Below, piece after piece: positions 8,018 through 15,735 of a DNA stretch of 64,000 nt; the first letter of the stretch is position 1, and each line of letters begins with the position of its first letter. The DNA is taken from NCBI RefSeq assembly GCF_016921195.1, contig NZ_JAFGYF010000004.1, positions 62,001-126,000 on the forward strand, read 5' to 3'. Both the position numbers and the translations under genes were made by a program. The stretch comes from Cellulosimicrobium cellulans (lineage in GTDB: Bacteria > Actinomycetota > Actinomycetes > Actinomycetales > Cellulomonadaceae). A model generated the notes under the pieces. That model was not told the DNA's origin and ran no database searches. It saw only the letters and a program-made list of their open reading frames with translations.

Positions 8018-9442
8018 TCAGCCCGACGACGCGGCACGACGCAGGGCGTCGAGGCTCACCCGGACGTCGTCGTCCGTCGTCGCCCACGAGCTCACCGACA
8101 CGCGCAGCACCGCGCGGTCGTGCCAGCGCGACCCGGACATCCAGGCCGTGCCGTCGTCGAGCACGCGTCGCACGACGTCCTGCGTGCGCGCGTCGTCGCC
8201 GAACGCGGCGCACACCTGGGTGAAGACGACGTCGTTGAGCACGACCGCACCGTCGAGCGTCCGCATCCCCTCCGCGAACGTCGTCGCGTGCCGGCAGAAG
8301 CCGTCGACGAGGCCTGCGACGCCCGAGCGTCCGAGGGCGCGCAGCACCGCCCACACGGGGAACGCGCGCCCGCGGCGCGACAGCTCGGGCACCTTGTCGA
8401 GCGGGTCGCCCGTGTCGCTCTGGATGAGGTAGTCCCCGTGCATGCCCATCGCCGCGCGCAGCGGCGCGGGGTCGGCGACGATCGCGAGCCCGCAGTCGTA
8501 CGGGACGTTCAGCGTCTTGTGCGCGTCGGTCGCCCACGAGTCCGCGCCCTCGTACCCCGCGACGAGGTGCCGGTACGACGGCGACGCGGCGGCGAAGAGC
8601 CCGAACGCGCCGTCGACGTGCACCCACGCGCCGTGCCGGTGCGCGACGTCGACGGCCGCCGCGAACGGGTCGAACGCCCCCGAGTGCACGTTCCCCGCCT
8701 GCAGCACGACGATCGTGGGCCGCGCGGTCGGAGCGAGGCCCGCCGAGGTAGAACCGTGGTCCGCCGAGGGAGAACGCTGGTCGACGGGTGCGCGCAGCGC
8801 CTCGTCGAGCGCGGCGCCGGAGATGCGGCCCTGGCCGTCGGCGGCCACGACCTCGGGCGCGCCGAGCCCCAGGTAGGACAGCGCGAGGTCGACCGACTCG
8901 TGCCGTTCGGCGCCCACGAGCACGCGGACGCGCGGCGCACCCGTGAGACCGTCGCGACGCACGTCCCATCCCGCGCGGCGCAGCACCTCGCCGCGCGCCG
9001 CCGCGAGCGCCGTGAAGTTCGCGGTCGTGGCGCCGGTGACGAACCCGACCGCGCCGGCGGCGGGCAGCCCGAGCAGGTCGAGCAGCCACGCGCTCGTCAC
9101 GTCCTCGACGGCGGTGTGGGCGGGGGTCACCGTGCGCAGCGCGGAGTTCTGGTCCCACGCGCTGGTGAGCCAGTCGGCCGCCAGCGCGGCGGGATGGCTC
9201 CCGCCGATCACCATGCCGTAGAAGCGACCGGACGGCATGGCCGTGAGGCCGGGCCCGCACGCGGCGGCGAGCAGGTCGACGACGTCCGCGGCCGACGCCG
9301 GGCCGTCGGGCAGGTCGGTGCCCAGCGCGGCGACGACGTCGGCGACCGACGCCCGCGGCGGGACGGGCCGTGTCGCGAGGGAGTCGAGCCACGCGGCCGC
9401 GTGCTCGTGCGCCCGCAGGAGGGCGGCGTCGCGATCGTCCAT
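8018..9442 (-). CDS. PLP-dependent aromatic/glutamate-type decarboxylase family
   Basis: A 474-residue group II decarboxylase. The PLP lysine is Lys309 in SWATDAHKTLNVPYDCG; the cofactor-stacking region VGFVTGATTANFTAL and the Asp of HVDGAFGL are present. The family decarboxylates aromatic L-amino acids, glutamate or diaminobutyrate; the substrate cannot be fixed. Residues about 219-237 look inserted relative to the fold and are encoded by two units of the dispersed 21-bp repeat (see 8745-8786). The insert stays in frame because the unit is 7 codons. It lies divergent from the asparaginase gene. Confidence 0.9.
   Translation of the reverse strand: MDDRDAALLRAHEHAAAWLDSLATRPVPPRASVADVVAALGTDLPDGPASAADVVDLLAAACGPGLTAMPSGRFYGMVIGGSHPAALAADWLTSAWDQNSALRTVTPAHTAVEDVTSAWLLDLLGLPAAGAVGFVTGATTANFTALAAARGEVLRRAGWDVRRDGLTGAPRVRVLVGAERHESVDLALSYLGLGAPEVVAADGQGRISGAALDEALRAPVDQRSPSADHGSTSAGLAPTARPTIVVLQAGNVHSGAFDPFAAAVDVAHRHGAWVHVDGAFGLFAAASPSYRHLVAGYEGADSWATDAHKTLNVPYDCGLAIVADPAPLRAAMGMHGDYLIQSDTGDPLDKVPELSRRGRAFPVWAVLRALGRSGVAGLVDGFCRHATTFAEGMRTLDGAVVLNDVVFTQVCAAFGDDARTQDVVRRVLDDGTAWMSGSRWHDRAVLRVSVSSWATTDDDVRVSLDALRRAASSG
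8745..8786 (-). repeat. Dispersed 21-bp repeat, two units inside a coding sequence
   Basis: Units 8745-8765 and 8766-8786 share the pattern GAGGTAGAACCGTGGTCC (second unit diverged). The same unit type occurs at 27145-27246 and 28411-28498. Here the copies lie inside the decarboxylase gene and add about 14 residues between two conserved blocks. Confidence 0.75.
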
Positions 9443-9531
9443 GACCGCTCCTGACCGGGCCGGACCCGCGCCGGCCCTCCCGCCAGGCTGGACCCGCGCC
9501 GGGCCGGGGTCAACCGATGGGCGGCGATCCG

Positions 9532-9543
9532 GTACGCGCGTAC
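9532..9543. promoter_or_regulatory. 12-bp perfect palindrome in a divergent promoter region
   Basis: GTACGCGCGTAC lies between the divergent decarboxylase (start 9442) and asparaginase (start 9627) genes, 83 bp before the latter. It could be a regulator site, but a CG-alternating palindrome can also arise by chance at this base composition. Confidence 0.25.
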
Positions 9544-9626
9544 TTCTTACGCCCAGGCAATCACCCGGCAACACGCCGTCCCTAGCGTCGGGCGGGCCAG
9601 ATGTTCCCCCGACGGAAGGCCCCCTG

Positions 9627-11246
9627 TTGAGAACGTTCACCCTGACCCTGTCCGGCCGCGCTGTCGCGGCCGTCGTCGCGCTCGTGCTGGCGTGCGCGGC
9701 GCTCGCCGCGACGGTCGCGTACACCGTCGCCGACTCCCGGGCGTCGGCCGCCGCCGCACGCGCCGAGGGCGCCGCGGCGCCCGTGCTCGCCGCCGGGACC
9801 GCCCCGGCCAACCCGCTCGGCATCACGTCCGCGCAGTACGCGACCGCCACGGCGACCGCCGCTGCGGAGAAGCCGAAGGTCGTCGTCGTCGCGACCGGCG
9901 GCACCATGGCCGGCAAGGCGACCGGCCGCGACACGTTCACGAGCTACCGCGCCGGCACGTACCTCATGGAGGACATGCTGAACACGCTGCGGCCGGAGCT
10001 CGACGCCGTCGCCGACGTCACCGCCGTCCAGTTCGGCAACGCCGGCTCGTCCGGCTACTCGATGGAGCAGTTCCACGCGCTCACGCTCGAGGTCGAGAAG
10101 CAGCTGAAGACCGCCGACGCCGTCGTCGTGACGACCGGCACGGACACCCAGGAGGAGTTCGCGTACTGGCTCGACCTCACGGTGCGGTCGCGCAAGCCCG
10201 TGGTCACGTCCGGCTCGATGCGCCCGTGGGGGTCGGGCGCCGGGCCGGACTCGAGCCTCGTGTTCGGGACGGACGCGCCCGCGAACCTCTACAACGCGAT
10301 CAAGGTGGCGGCGTCGCAGCAGACGTTCTGCTTCGGGACCGTGCTCATGCTCAACGACGAGATCCAGGCGGCCCGCGAGGTCACGAAGTCGAACTCGTAC
10401 CGCACCGACACGTTCCAGACCCGCGAGTACGGCGTGCTCGGCTGGATCGACGGCGACAACATCACGCTGGGCCGGGCACCGGCACGCGTGCTCGCGTGCG
10501 ACACCGAGGAGTGGTTCACGCCGTTCGACCTCGCGAAGGTCGACCCGAAGACGCTCCCGCGCGTCGAGATCCTCATGTCCTACCAGCAGGCGGGCGGCGA
10601 GGCCGTGACGGCGTTCGCGAACGCGGGCGTGCAGGGCATCGTCACCGCGGGCACGGGTGCAGGGGGCATCTCGTCCGCGATGAGCCAGGCGCGCACCGCG
10701 GCGATCCGCGACAAGGGCGTGTGGTTCGTCTCCACGACGCGCACCGGGTCGGGGTCGTCGTACGGCGGCGGCAACGGCATCATCGCGGGCGGCGACCTCA
10801 CGGCCGTCAAGGCGCGGCTCCTGCTGCTCCTGTCCCGGGCCTTCACGGATGACTTCGCGACCGCGCAGGGCTGGTTCACGACCTACGGCAACGCGTCGTT
10901 CGACCAGTCCGCGACGGCGGACGACATCGGCGCCGAGCCGGGCGCCACGGCGGTCCGCTTCTCGGGCACCGCGACGCCGTCGTGCAAGGCGGCGGGCAAG
11001 CAGCTCTGGCTGACCACCTCGGTGACGAACACCGACACGGCGCCGATCGACGTCCGGGTGACGACGGTCTCGGGCGAGCACAAGTTCACGAAGATCCCCG
11101 CCGGGCAGACGGTCGAGAAGACGTTCTCGGTCAAGGGCAAGACGCTCGACGCCGGCGAGGTGTCGCTCGTGGCGTACAAGAACGTCGACGGCCAGGGCGT
11201 CCAGACGGAGGGCACGGCGGCCTACCCGGAGACGTCGTGCGGCTGA
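9627..11246 (+). CDS. Exported L-asparaginase-family protein with C-terminal Cys-bounded domain
   Basis: A 539-residue protein from a TTG start with GGAAGG 7 nt upstream. Residues 8-45 are a signal peptide/anchor. The asparaginase core shows the nucleophile Thr93 in ATGGTMAG, Thr172-Asp173 in TGTDTQEEFAYWLDLTV, SGSMRP, and Lys254 in AREVTKSNSY, so all residues of the two catalytic triads are present. The His that usually precedes GTDT is Thr170. After about residue 430 a C-terminal domain of ~100 residues begins, bounded by PSCKAAGK and TSCG at the very end. The family hydrolyses asparagine (or glutamine) to the acid and ammonia; export suggests nitrogen scavenging outside the membrane. Confidence 0.9.
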   Translation: MRTFTLTLSGRAVAAVVALVLACAALAATVAYTVADSRASAAAARAEGAAAPVLAAGTAPANPLGITSAQYATATATAAAEKPKVVVVATGGTMAGKATGRDTFTSYRAGTYLMEDMLNTLRPELDAVADVTAVQFGNAGSSGYSMEQFHALTLEVEKQLKTADAVVVTTGTDTQEEFAYWLDLTVRSRKPVVTSGSMRPWGSGAGPDSSLVFGTDAPANLYNAIKVAASQQTFCFGTVLMLNDEIQAAREVTKSNSYRTDTFQTREYGVLGWIDGDNITLGRAPARVLACDTEEWFTPFDLAKVDPKTLPRVEILMSYQQAGGEAVTAFANAGVQGIVTAGTGAGGISSAMSQARTAAIRDKGVWFVSTTRTGSGSSYGGGNGIIAGGDLTAVKARLLLLLSRAFTDDFATAQGWFTTYGNASFDQSATADDIGAEPGATAVRFSGTATPSCKAAGKQLWLTTSVTNTDTAPIDVRVTTVSGEHKFTKIPAGQTVEKTFSVKGKTLDAGEVSLVAYKNVDGQGVQTEGTAAYPETSCG

Positions 11247-11264
11247 CCGCCTGACCGCACGGCC

Positions 11265-11317
11265 GAGCACGACATGAGGGTCGTCATCGAGTCGATGGCG
11301 ACCCTCACGTCGTGCTC
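11265..11317. repeat. Near-perfect 53-bp palindrome (GAGCACG hairpin family, copy A)
   Basis: Arms 11265-11290 and 11292-11317 match at 24 of 26 positions. The outer arm GAGCACGAC is shared with the hairpins at 12121-12177 and 14758-14814. It begins 18 bp after the asparaginase stop, so it can act as that gene's terminator. Confidence 0.75.
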
Positions 11318-11452
11318 GCGGGCGGGCGGTGTCGTGCTCGGCACGCGCAGCGGTTCCGGAGCCGGCCGGTTAAGCAGGTCTCCTCACGAATCGCCTAGGG
11401 TGGGACGTGGAAGTGCGACGCCGCGCCCGTGCCGACCCGACGAGGGGGACCC

Positions 11453-12103
11453 ATGACCGACCCGACGCCGACCGCCGCACCGCCGACGTTCGTCGTGACC
11501 GAGCAGCAGTTCGACGCGATGTTCCCCGAGCGGAACCCCTTCTACACGTACGCCGGGCTGGTCGCGGCGACGGCCGCGTACCCCGGGTTCGCGACCTCCG
11601 GCGGCGACCGGGTCGCCCGACGCGAGGCGGCGGCGTTCCTCGCGAACGTGAGCCACGAGACGCACGGTCTGGTGCACGTGGTCGAGGTGAACACTGCGAA
11701 CTACCCGCACTACTGCGACCCCGCCCAGCCGTACGGGTGCCCGGCCGGGCAGGACGCCTACTACGGCCGTGGCCCGCTCCAGCTCTCCTGGAACTTCAAC
11801 TACCGGGCGGCCGGCGAGGCGCTGGGCATCGACCTCCTCGCGGACCCGTGGCTCGTCGAGCAGGACCCGACCGTCGCGTGGCAGACCGCGCTCTGGTACT
11901 GGAACACCCAGCCCGGCACGGCCTCGATGACGTGCCACGACGCGATCGTCGGCGAGCACGGCTTCGCCGAGACGATCCGGTCCATCAACGGCCCGCTCGA
12001 GTGCGAGGGCGGCAACCCCCGCCAGATGACCAACCGCGTCCGCCTCTTCCGCCACTACGTCGAGATCGTCGGCACCACGACGGGCGACCACCTCACCTGC
12101 TGA
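11453..12103 (+). CDS. GH19 chitinase catalytic domain without signal peptide
   Basis: A 216-residue protein consisting almost only of a GH19 domain: FVVTEQQFDAMFPERNPFYTY, the catalytic Glu of NVSHETHGLVHVVEVNTANYPHYC with the second Glu in VVEVN, YYGRGPLQLSWNFNY, and IRSINGPLECEGGNP near the end. GH19 enzymes cleave chitin (or peptidoglycan-like glycans) by inversion. The ATG at 11453 has GAGGGGG upstream. The N-terminus (MTDPTPTAAPPT) is not a signal peptide and there is no CBM, unlike the paralogue at 27345-28325, to which the catalytic part is closely similar. It may be cytoplasmic, released by lysis, or exported by another route. Confidence 0.9.
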   Translation: MTDPTPTAAPPTFVVTEQQFDAMFPERNPFYTYAGLVAATAAYPGFATSGGDRVARREAAAFLANVSHETHGLVHVVEVNTANYPHYCDPAQPYGCPAGQDAYYGRGPLQLSWNFNYRAAGEALGIDLLADPWLVEQDPTVAWQTALWYWNTQPGTASMTCHDAIVGEHGFAETIRSINGPLECEGGNPRQMTNRVRLFRHYVEIVGTTTGDHLTC

Positions 12104-12120
12104 CCCCGCCCCCCGTCCCG

Positions 12121-12200
12121 CCGAGCACGGGGTTGCTGTCGTTCTCCGGGCGATGACGACAGCAACCCCGTGCTCGGCCGCGTGCAGGGTCGTTCTCGGC
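12121..12200. repeat. Hairpin repeat, copy B, with conserved tail
   Basis: Perfect 22-bp arms at 12121-12142 and 12156-12177 with a 13-nt loop. A conserved 15-mer AGGGTCGTTCTCGGC follows at 12186-12200. The same arrangement recurs as copy C. It lies between the convergent GH19 and esterase stops and should work as a bidirectional terminator. Confidence 0.8.
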
Positions 12201-12217
12201 GGCGGGCAGGGTCGGGG

Positions 12218-14707
12218 TCAGCCGCAGGTGAGCGCGTCGTACGGGACGGCGACGGTGCGGCCGTCCGCGGTCGCGGTCGCCTCGCCGGCGGGGACGGTCG
12301 CGGTGCGGGCGGGGAACGACTGGTAGGCGCTCGCCCCCGGCGCGACGTCCGCGACGACCCGCGAGCCGTACGGCGTGGCCAGCTCGACGTCGACCGGCTC
12401 GTCCCCGGTGCTCGTGGCACGCACCGCGACGTAGGCCTTCCCGGCGAGGCACCGCGCCTGGGCGGTGACGTCGAGCGTCGGGCCCGCACCCCCGCCCGGC
12501 ACGACGGCGTCCCACGGCACGCGGCCCACGAACACGTCGGCAGCGCCCGCGTTCGTCGTACCGGCTGGCGCGCCGTACGTGAGTCCGGTGAGCAGCACCG
12601 CGCCGTCGCGGCCGTGGGCGGCGGGTGCGGGGGCCGCGAACAGGTTCGCGTCGTCCCACTCGTCGGCGCCGTCGCGCTCGCGCGACCCGGTCTGCGTCGC
12701 CTCGCCCGGGGTGCCGTCGGCCGCGACGGGGAACGTCACGACGTCGACCCCGCCGACGGCCGTGCCCAGCGCGCCGTACGTCGTGCCGACGACGAGCACC
12801 GCGTCGTCGGCACCGAGCACGCCGGTCACGCCGCGGTCGTCGGTCGACGTCCCGACCTGCGTCGTCCACAGGACCTCGCCCGCGGGGTCGAACGCCCGTG
12901 CCACGACGTCGTTGTCCCCGAGGTTGCCGTCCTCGCCGAGCGCCCCGCGCGTGTGCCCTACCGCGACGACCGACCCGTCCGAGCGCGCCACGAGGCCGTT
13001 GACCTGGTCGTTCTCGCTCGTCGCGACGGCGCGCAGCCACTCCTGCTCGCCGTCCGCGCCGTAGCGCGCGACCCAGCCGTCGTTCGCGCCCGCGCGCTCG
13101 GCCCCGGGCATCCCGCCGCCCGACACCCCGCCCACGTACACCCCGCCGTCGGGCGAGGCGGCGACCGCGAGCGCCTTGTCCTCGCCGGGCCCGCCCACCT
13201 GGCGCAGCCACAGCAGCTCGCCCGTCGCGGAGACCCGGCCGACCAGCGCGTCCTTGTCCCCGGCGCTCGGCGCGTCGCCCACGGCGCCGCTCGTGTACCC
13301 GGCGACGTAGGCGCCGCCCGCGCCGTCGGGCGCGACGGCGTAGAAGCGGTCGGCCGCGCCGGGGTCGCCGGTCTGCAGCGTCCAGGCGCGCTCGCCGTCG
13401 GCGGTGACGGCCGCGACGAACCCGTCGTCGCGCGTCGTGCCCGGGTGGGCGCCGTCGAGGTCGCCCTTGGTGTACCCGGCGACGAGCACGCCGCCGGCGG
13501 CGCCCGGCACGACGCCGTACGCGCGGTCGTCCGCGGCCGTCGCGACCGCGTGCCGCCAGACCTCGGTGCCATCGGCGTCGCGCCGCACGACCACGGTGTC
13601 CAGCCCGCCCGCGGGCTCGTACCCGTCCCACGCCCCGGCGAGGTTCAGCGCGACCGCGGTGCCGCCGTCGGGCAGGGCCGTCACGCCGCCCGCGCGGTCG
13701 TCGCCCGCGGAGCCGAGGAGCTCGGCGTCCCACGGCGCGGCGGGCGTGGTGCGCAGGCGCGCCGAGACGTCGACGACTCCCTCGCGGAACGCGGGCCGCC
13801 AGACGTCCCAGTCGTGGCCGCCGTCGAGCACGCGCAGCTCGGCCGTCACGCCCGGGACGCGGCGCGCCTGGTTGTAGAGGCGCGCGGACTCGAAGTCGAT
13901 GTCGTGCGTGGCCTCGGCGGGGTCGGGGTTGGCCCACTCGTCGTCGCCGACGGCGACGAACAGGTGCACCGGGAGCGCCGGGTCGAGCGCCGCGAGCGCC
14001 GTCGGGTAGGACAGCTCGGTGTACCGGTCGGCGTCGAACGGCGCGGGCCCGACGCCGTAGCCGCCGTGGTCGCGGGCCGAGGAGTCGGCCGGCGGCTGCG
14101 GCACGTAGACGGCGGGGCTCAGCACGATGCCCGCGGAGAACGTGTCCTGGTGGGCGAGCGTGAACCGCAGCGCGCCCGCGCCGCCCATGGAGTAGCCGCC
14201 CACGGCGCGTGCCTCGCGGTCCTCGACCGTGCGGTAGGTCGCGTCGACGTGCTCGACGAGGTCGCGCGTGAACGCCGTCTCGACGGCCGTGCCGAAGCCG
14301 GCGCCCGTCGCGTCCCCGGTGTACAGCGAGTCCGTGTACCAGGAGCCGCGGTCGTTCCACGGCGCGTCGGGCATGACGACGACCATCGGCTGGATCTCGC
14401 CCGCCCCGATGAGCTCGTCGAGGTCGCCCGTGACCTGCCGCCACGCGGCCTGCGTGTCGCCGCGGCCGTGCAGCAGGTAGAGCGTCGGGTACTCCTGCGC
14501 GGCGTCGTCGTAGCCGGGCGGCAGGTAGACCGTGTAGTCGATCGGCCCGGCCACCGAGTCGGCGACCCGCCCCGCCTCGACCGTGCCCTGCTCCGCGGCG
14601 GTCGCGGGCAGCGCGAGCCCCAGCCCGCCCAGACCGACCGCGAGGGCCAGCGCGGTCCCGACCGCCGTCGTGCCCGGCCGCCGGTGCGGCCGTCGTGCTG
14701 CGTCCAT
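12218..14707 (-). CDS. Exported esterase with beta-propeller repeats
   Basis: An 829-residue protein. Residues 1-38 are a signal peptide (LALAVGLGGLGLALPATAA). Residues ~45-318 are an esterase-D/feruloyl-esterase-like alpha/beta hydrolase with Ser173 in GYSMGGAG and His298 in DGGHDWDVW. Residues ~326-735 hold repeated SBBP-like propeller blades (GSAGDDRAGGVTALPDGG, ATAADDRAYGVVPG, GGPGEDKALAVAASPDGGVYVGG and others). The last ~85 residues form a Cys-bounded domain (ARCLAGKAYV to ALTCG) like the asparaginase tail. It probably cleaves ester-linked side groups on plant or microbial polysaccharide. Two tandem ATGs exist (14710, 14707); the second sits better behind GAGGAG. Confidence 0.88.
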   Translation of the reverse strand: MDAARRPHRRPGTTAVGTALALAVGLGGLGLALPATAAEQGTVEAGRVADSVAGPIDYTVYLPPGYDDAAQEYPTLYLLHGRGDTQAAWRQVTGDLDELIGAGEIQPMVVVMPDAPWNDRGSWYTDSLYTGDATGAGFGTAVETAFTRDLVEHVDATYRTVEDREARAVGGYSMGGAGALRFTLAHQDTFSAGIVLSPAVYVPQPPADSSARDHGGYGVGPAPFDADRYTELSYPTALAALDPALPVHLFVAVGDDEWANPDPAEATHDIDFESARLYNQARRVPGVTAELRVLDGGHDWDVWRPAFREGVVDVSARLRTTPAAPWDAELLGSAGDDRAGGVTALPDGGTAVALNLAGAWDGYEPAGGLDTVVVRRDADGTEVWRHAVATAADDRAYGVVPGAAGGVLVAGYTKGDLDGAHPGTTRDDGFVAAVTADGERAWTLQTGDPGAADRFYAVAPDGAGGAYVAGYTSGAVGDAPSAGDKDALVGRVSATGELLWLRQVGGPGEDKALAVAASPDGGVYVGGVSGGGMPGAERAGANDGWVARYGADGEQEWLRAVATSENDQVNGLVARSDGSVVAVGHTRGALGEDGNLGDNDVVARAFDPAGEVLWTTQVGTSTDDRGVTGVLGADDAVLVVGTTYGALGTAVGGVDVVTFPVAADGTPGEATQTGSRERDGADEWDDANLFAAPAPAAHGRDGAVLLTGLTYGAPAGTTNAGAADVFVGRVPWDAVVPGGGAGPTLDVTAQARCLAGKAYVAVRATSTGDEPVDVELATPYGSRVVADVAPGASAYQSFPARTATVPAGEATATADGRTVAVPYDALTCG

Positions 14708-14757
14708 CATGTCTCCTCGTCGAGATCCGGTGATGTGCTGCCCCCTCCCTCGTCCCG

Positions 14758-14837
14758 CCGAGCACGACGCTGCTGTCGTGACCGGGCCGATGACGACGGC
14801 GACGTCGTGCTCGGCCGGGAGGAGGGTCGTTCTCGGC
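14758..14837. repeat. Hairpin repeat, copy C
   Basis: Arms 14758-14779 and 14793-14814 pair at 19 of 22 positions with a 13-nt loop. The 15-mer AGGGTCGTTCTCGGC is repeated exactly at 14823-14837. It is in the same orientation as copy B, and the two bracket the esterase gene. It follows the last gene of the 10-gene operon (stop 14872) and probably terminates it. Confidence 0.8.
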
Positions 14838-14871
14838 GCGGCGCGCACCTCGGCCGCGCCGGCCCGCCGCG

Positions 14872-15735
14872 CTAGCCGGCCGCGCGGCGGTCCGCCAGTG
14901 CCAGCACGGTGCGGGCGCGCTCGACCATCGCGACGTCGAGGAACGTGCCGTCGGCGAGTGCGACGACGCCCGTGCCCGACGCCGCGGCGTCGCCCACGCG
15001 CTCGACGACCTCGCGCGCGCGGTCCACCTCGTCCGGGGTCGGGAGGAACGCGTCGCGGATCGTGTCGAGCTGCCCGGGGTGGATCGCGGTGCGGCCGCAG
15101 AACCCGAGCGCGCGCCCGGCGCGGCACGACGCCGCGAGCCCGTCGAGGTCGCGCACGTGCGTGAACGCGGACATCGCGGGCGACGGCAGCCCCGCCGCCC
15201 GGGCCGCGACGACGACCCGGCTGCGCGCCCACGCGAGCCCGGCCTCGTCGTCGACCCGCAGGTCGGAGCGCAGGTCGGCCTCGCCGAGCCCGAGGGACGC
15301 GACCTGCGGCGACGCCGTCGCGAGCTCGAACGCGCGCTCGACGCCGAGCGCCGACTCGACCAGCAGGTGCAGCGCCCGCCCGGGGAGCGCCGCCGCGAGC
15401 GCGCGCACCTCGTCGGCGGACTCGACCTTCGGCGCGCGCGCCCCGACGGCGAGCGGCAGCCCGGCGAGGGCCGCGACGTCGGCGGCGTGCCACGGCGTCG
15501 CGGGGTGGTTGATCCGCACCTGGACCCCGCGCGCGGCGGCGGCCTCGTCGAGCAGCGCGACGGCGTGCGCCCGTGCCTCGTCCTTGCGCGCCGGCGCGAC
15601 GGCGTCCTCGAGGTCCACGAGCACGACGTCGGCCGCGGACCCGATCGCCTTCGCGACCCGGTCGGGCCGGTCCGCGGGCACGTACAGCAGCGTCAGCGGC
15701 GGCGCGGCGCCCGGCCGGTCGCCCCGGCCCGTCAC
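14872..15735 (-). CDS. CoA-ester lyase, HpcH/HpaI-CitE family
   Basis: A 287-residue TIM-barrel protein of the CitE/malyl-CoA lyase type: LTLLYVPADRPDRVAKAI at the N-terminus, VLVDLEDAVAPARKDEAR, VRINHPATPW, LHLLVESALGVERA (catalytic/metal Glu), ASLGLGEADLRSDL (metal Asp) and GFCGRTAIHPGQLDTI. The family cleaves beta-hydroxyacyl-CoA esters such as malyl-CoA or citramalyl-CoA to acetyl-CoA plus a 2-oxoacid. The GTG start (15733-15735) overlaps the stop of the CoA-transferase gene (GTGA). The transferase next door would supply its CoA ester. It is the last gene of the operon. Confidence 0.9.
   Translation of the reverse strand: MTGRGDRPGAAPPLTLLYVPADRPDRVAKAIGSAADVVLVDLEDAVAPARKDEARAHAVALLDEAAAARGVQVRINHPATPWHAADVAALAGLPLAVGARAPKVESADEVRALAAALPGRALHLLVESALGVERAFELATASPQVASLGLGEADLRSDLRVDDEAGLAWARSRVVVAARAAGLPSPAMSAFTHVRDLDGLAASCRAGRALGFCGRTAIHPGQLDTIRDAFLPTPDEVDRAREVVERVGDAAASGTGVVALADGTFLDVAMVERARTVLALADRRAAG

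Noticed and set aside
7762-8037. 91-codon minus-strand frame between the ScyD-like and decarboxylase genes
   Set aside because: A short stretch looks protein-like (LRAVLTDVGRRTRWALDADARLVEPEG), but it overlaps the ScyD-like gene end and the terminator and has no ribosome site; at most a remnant.
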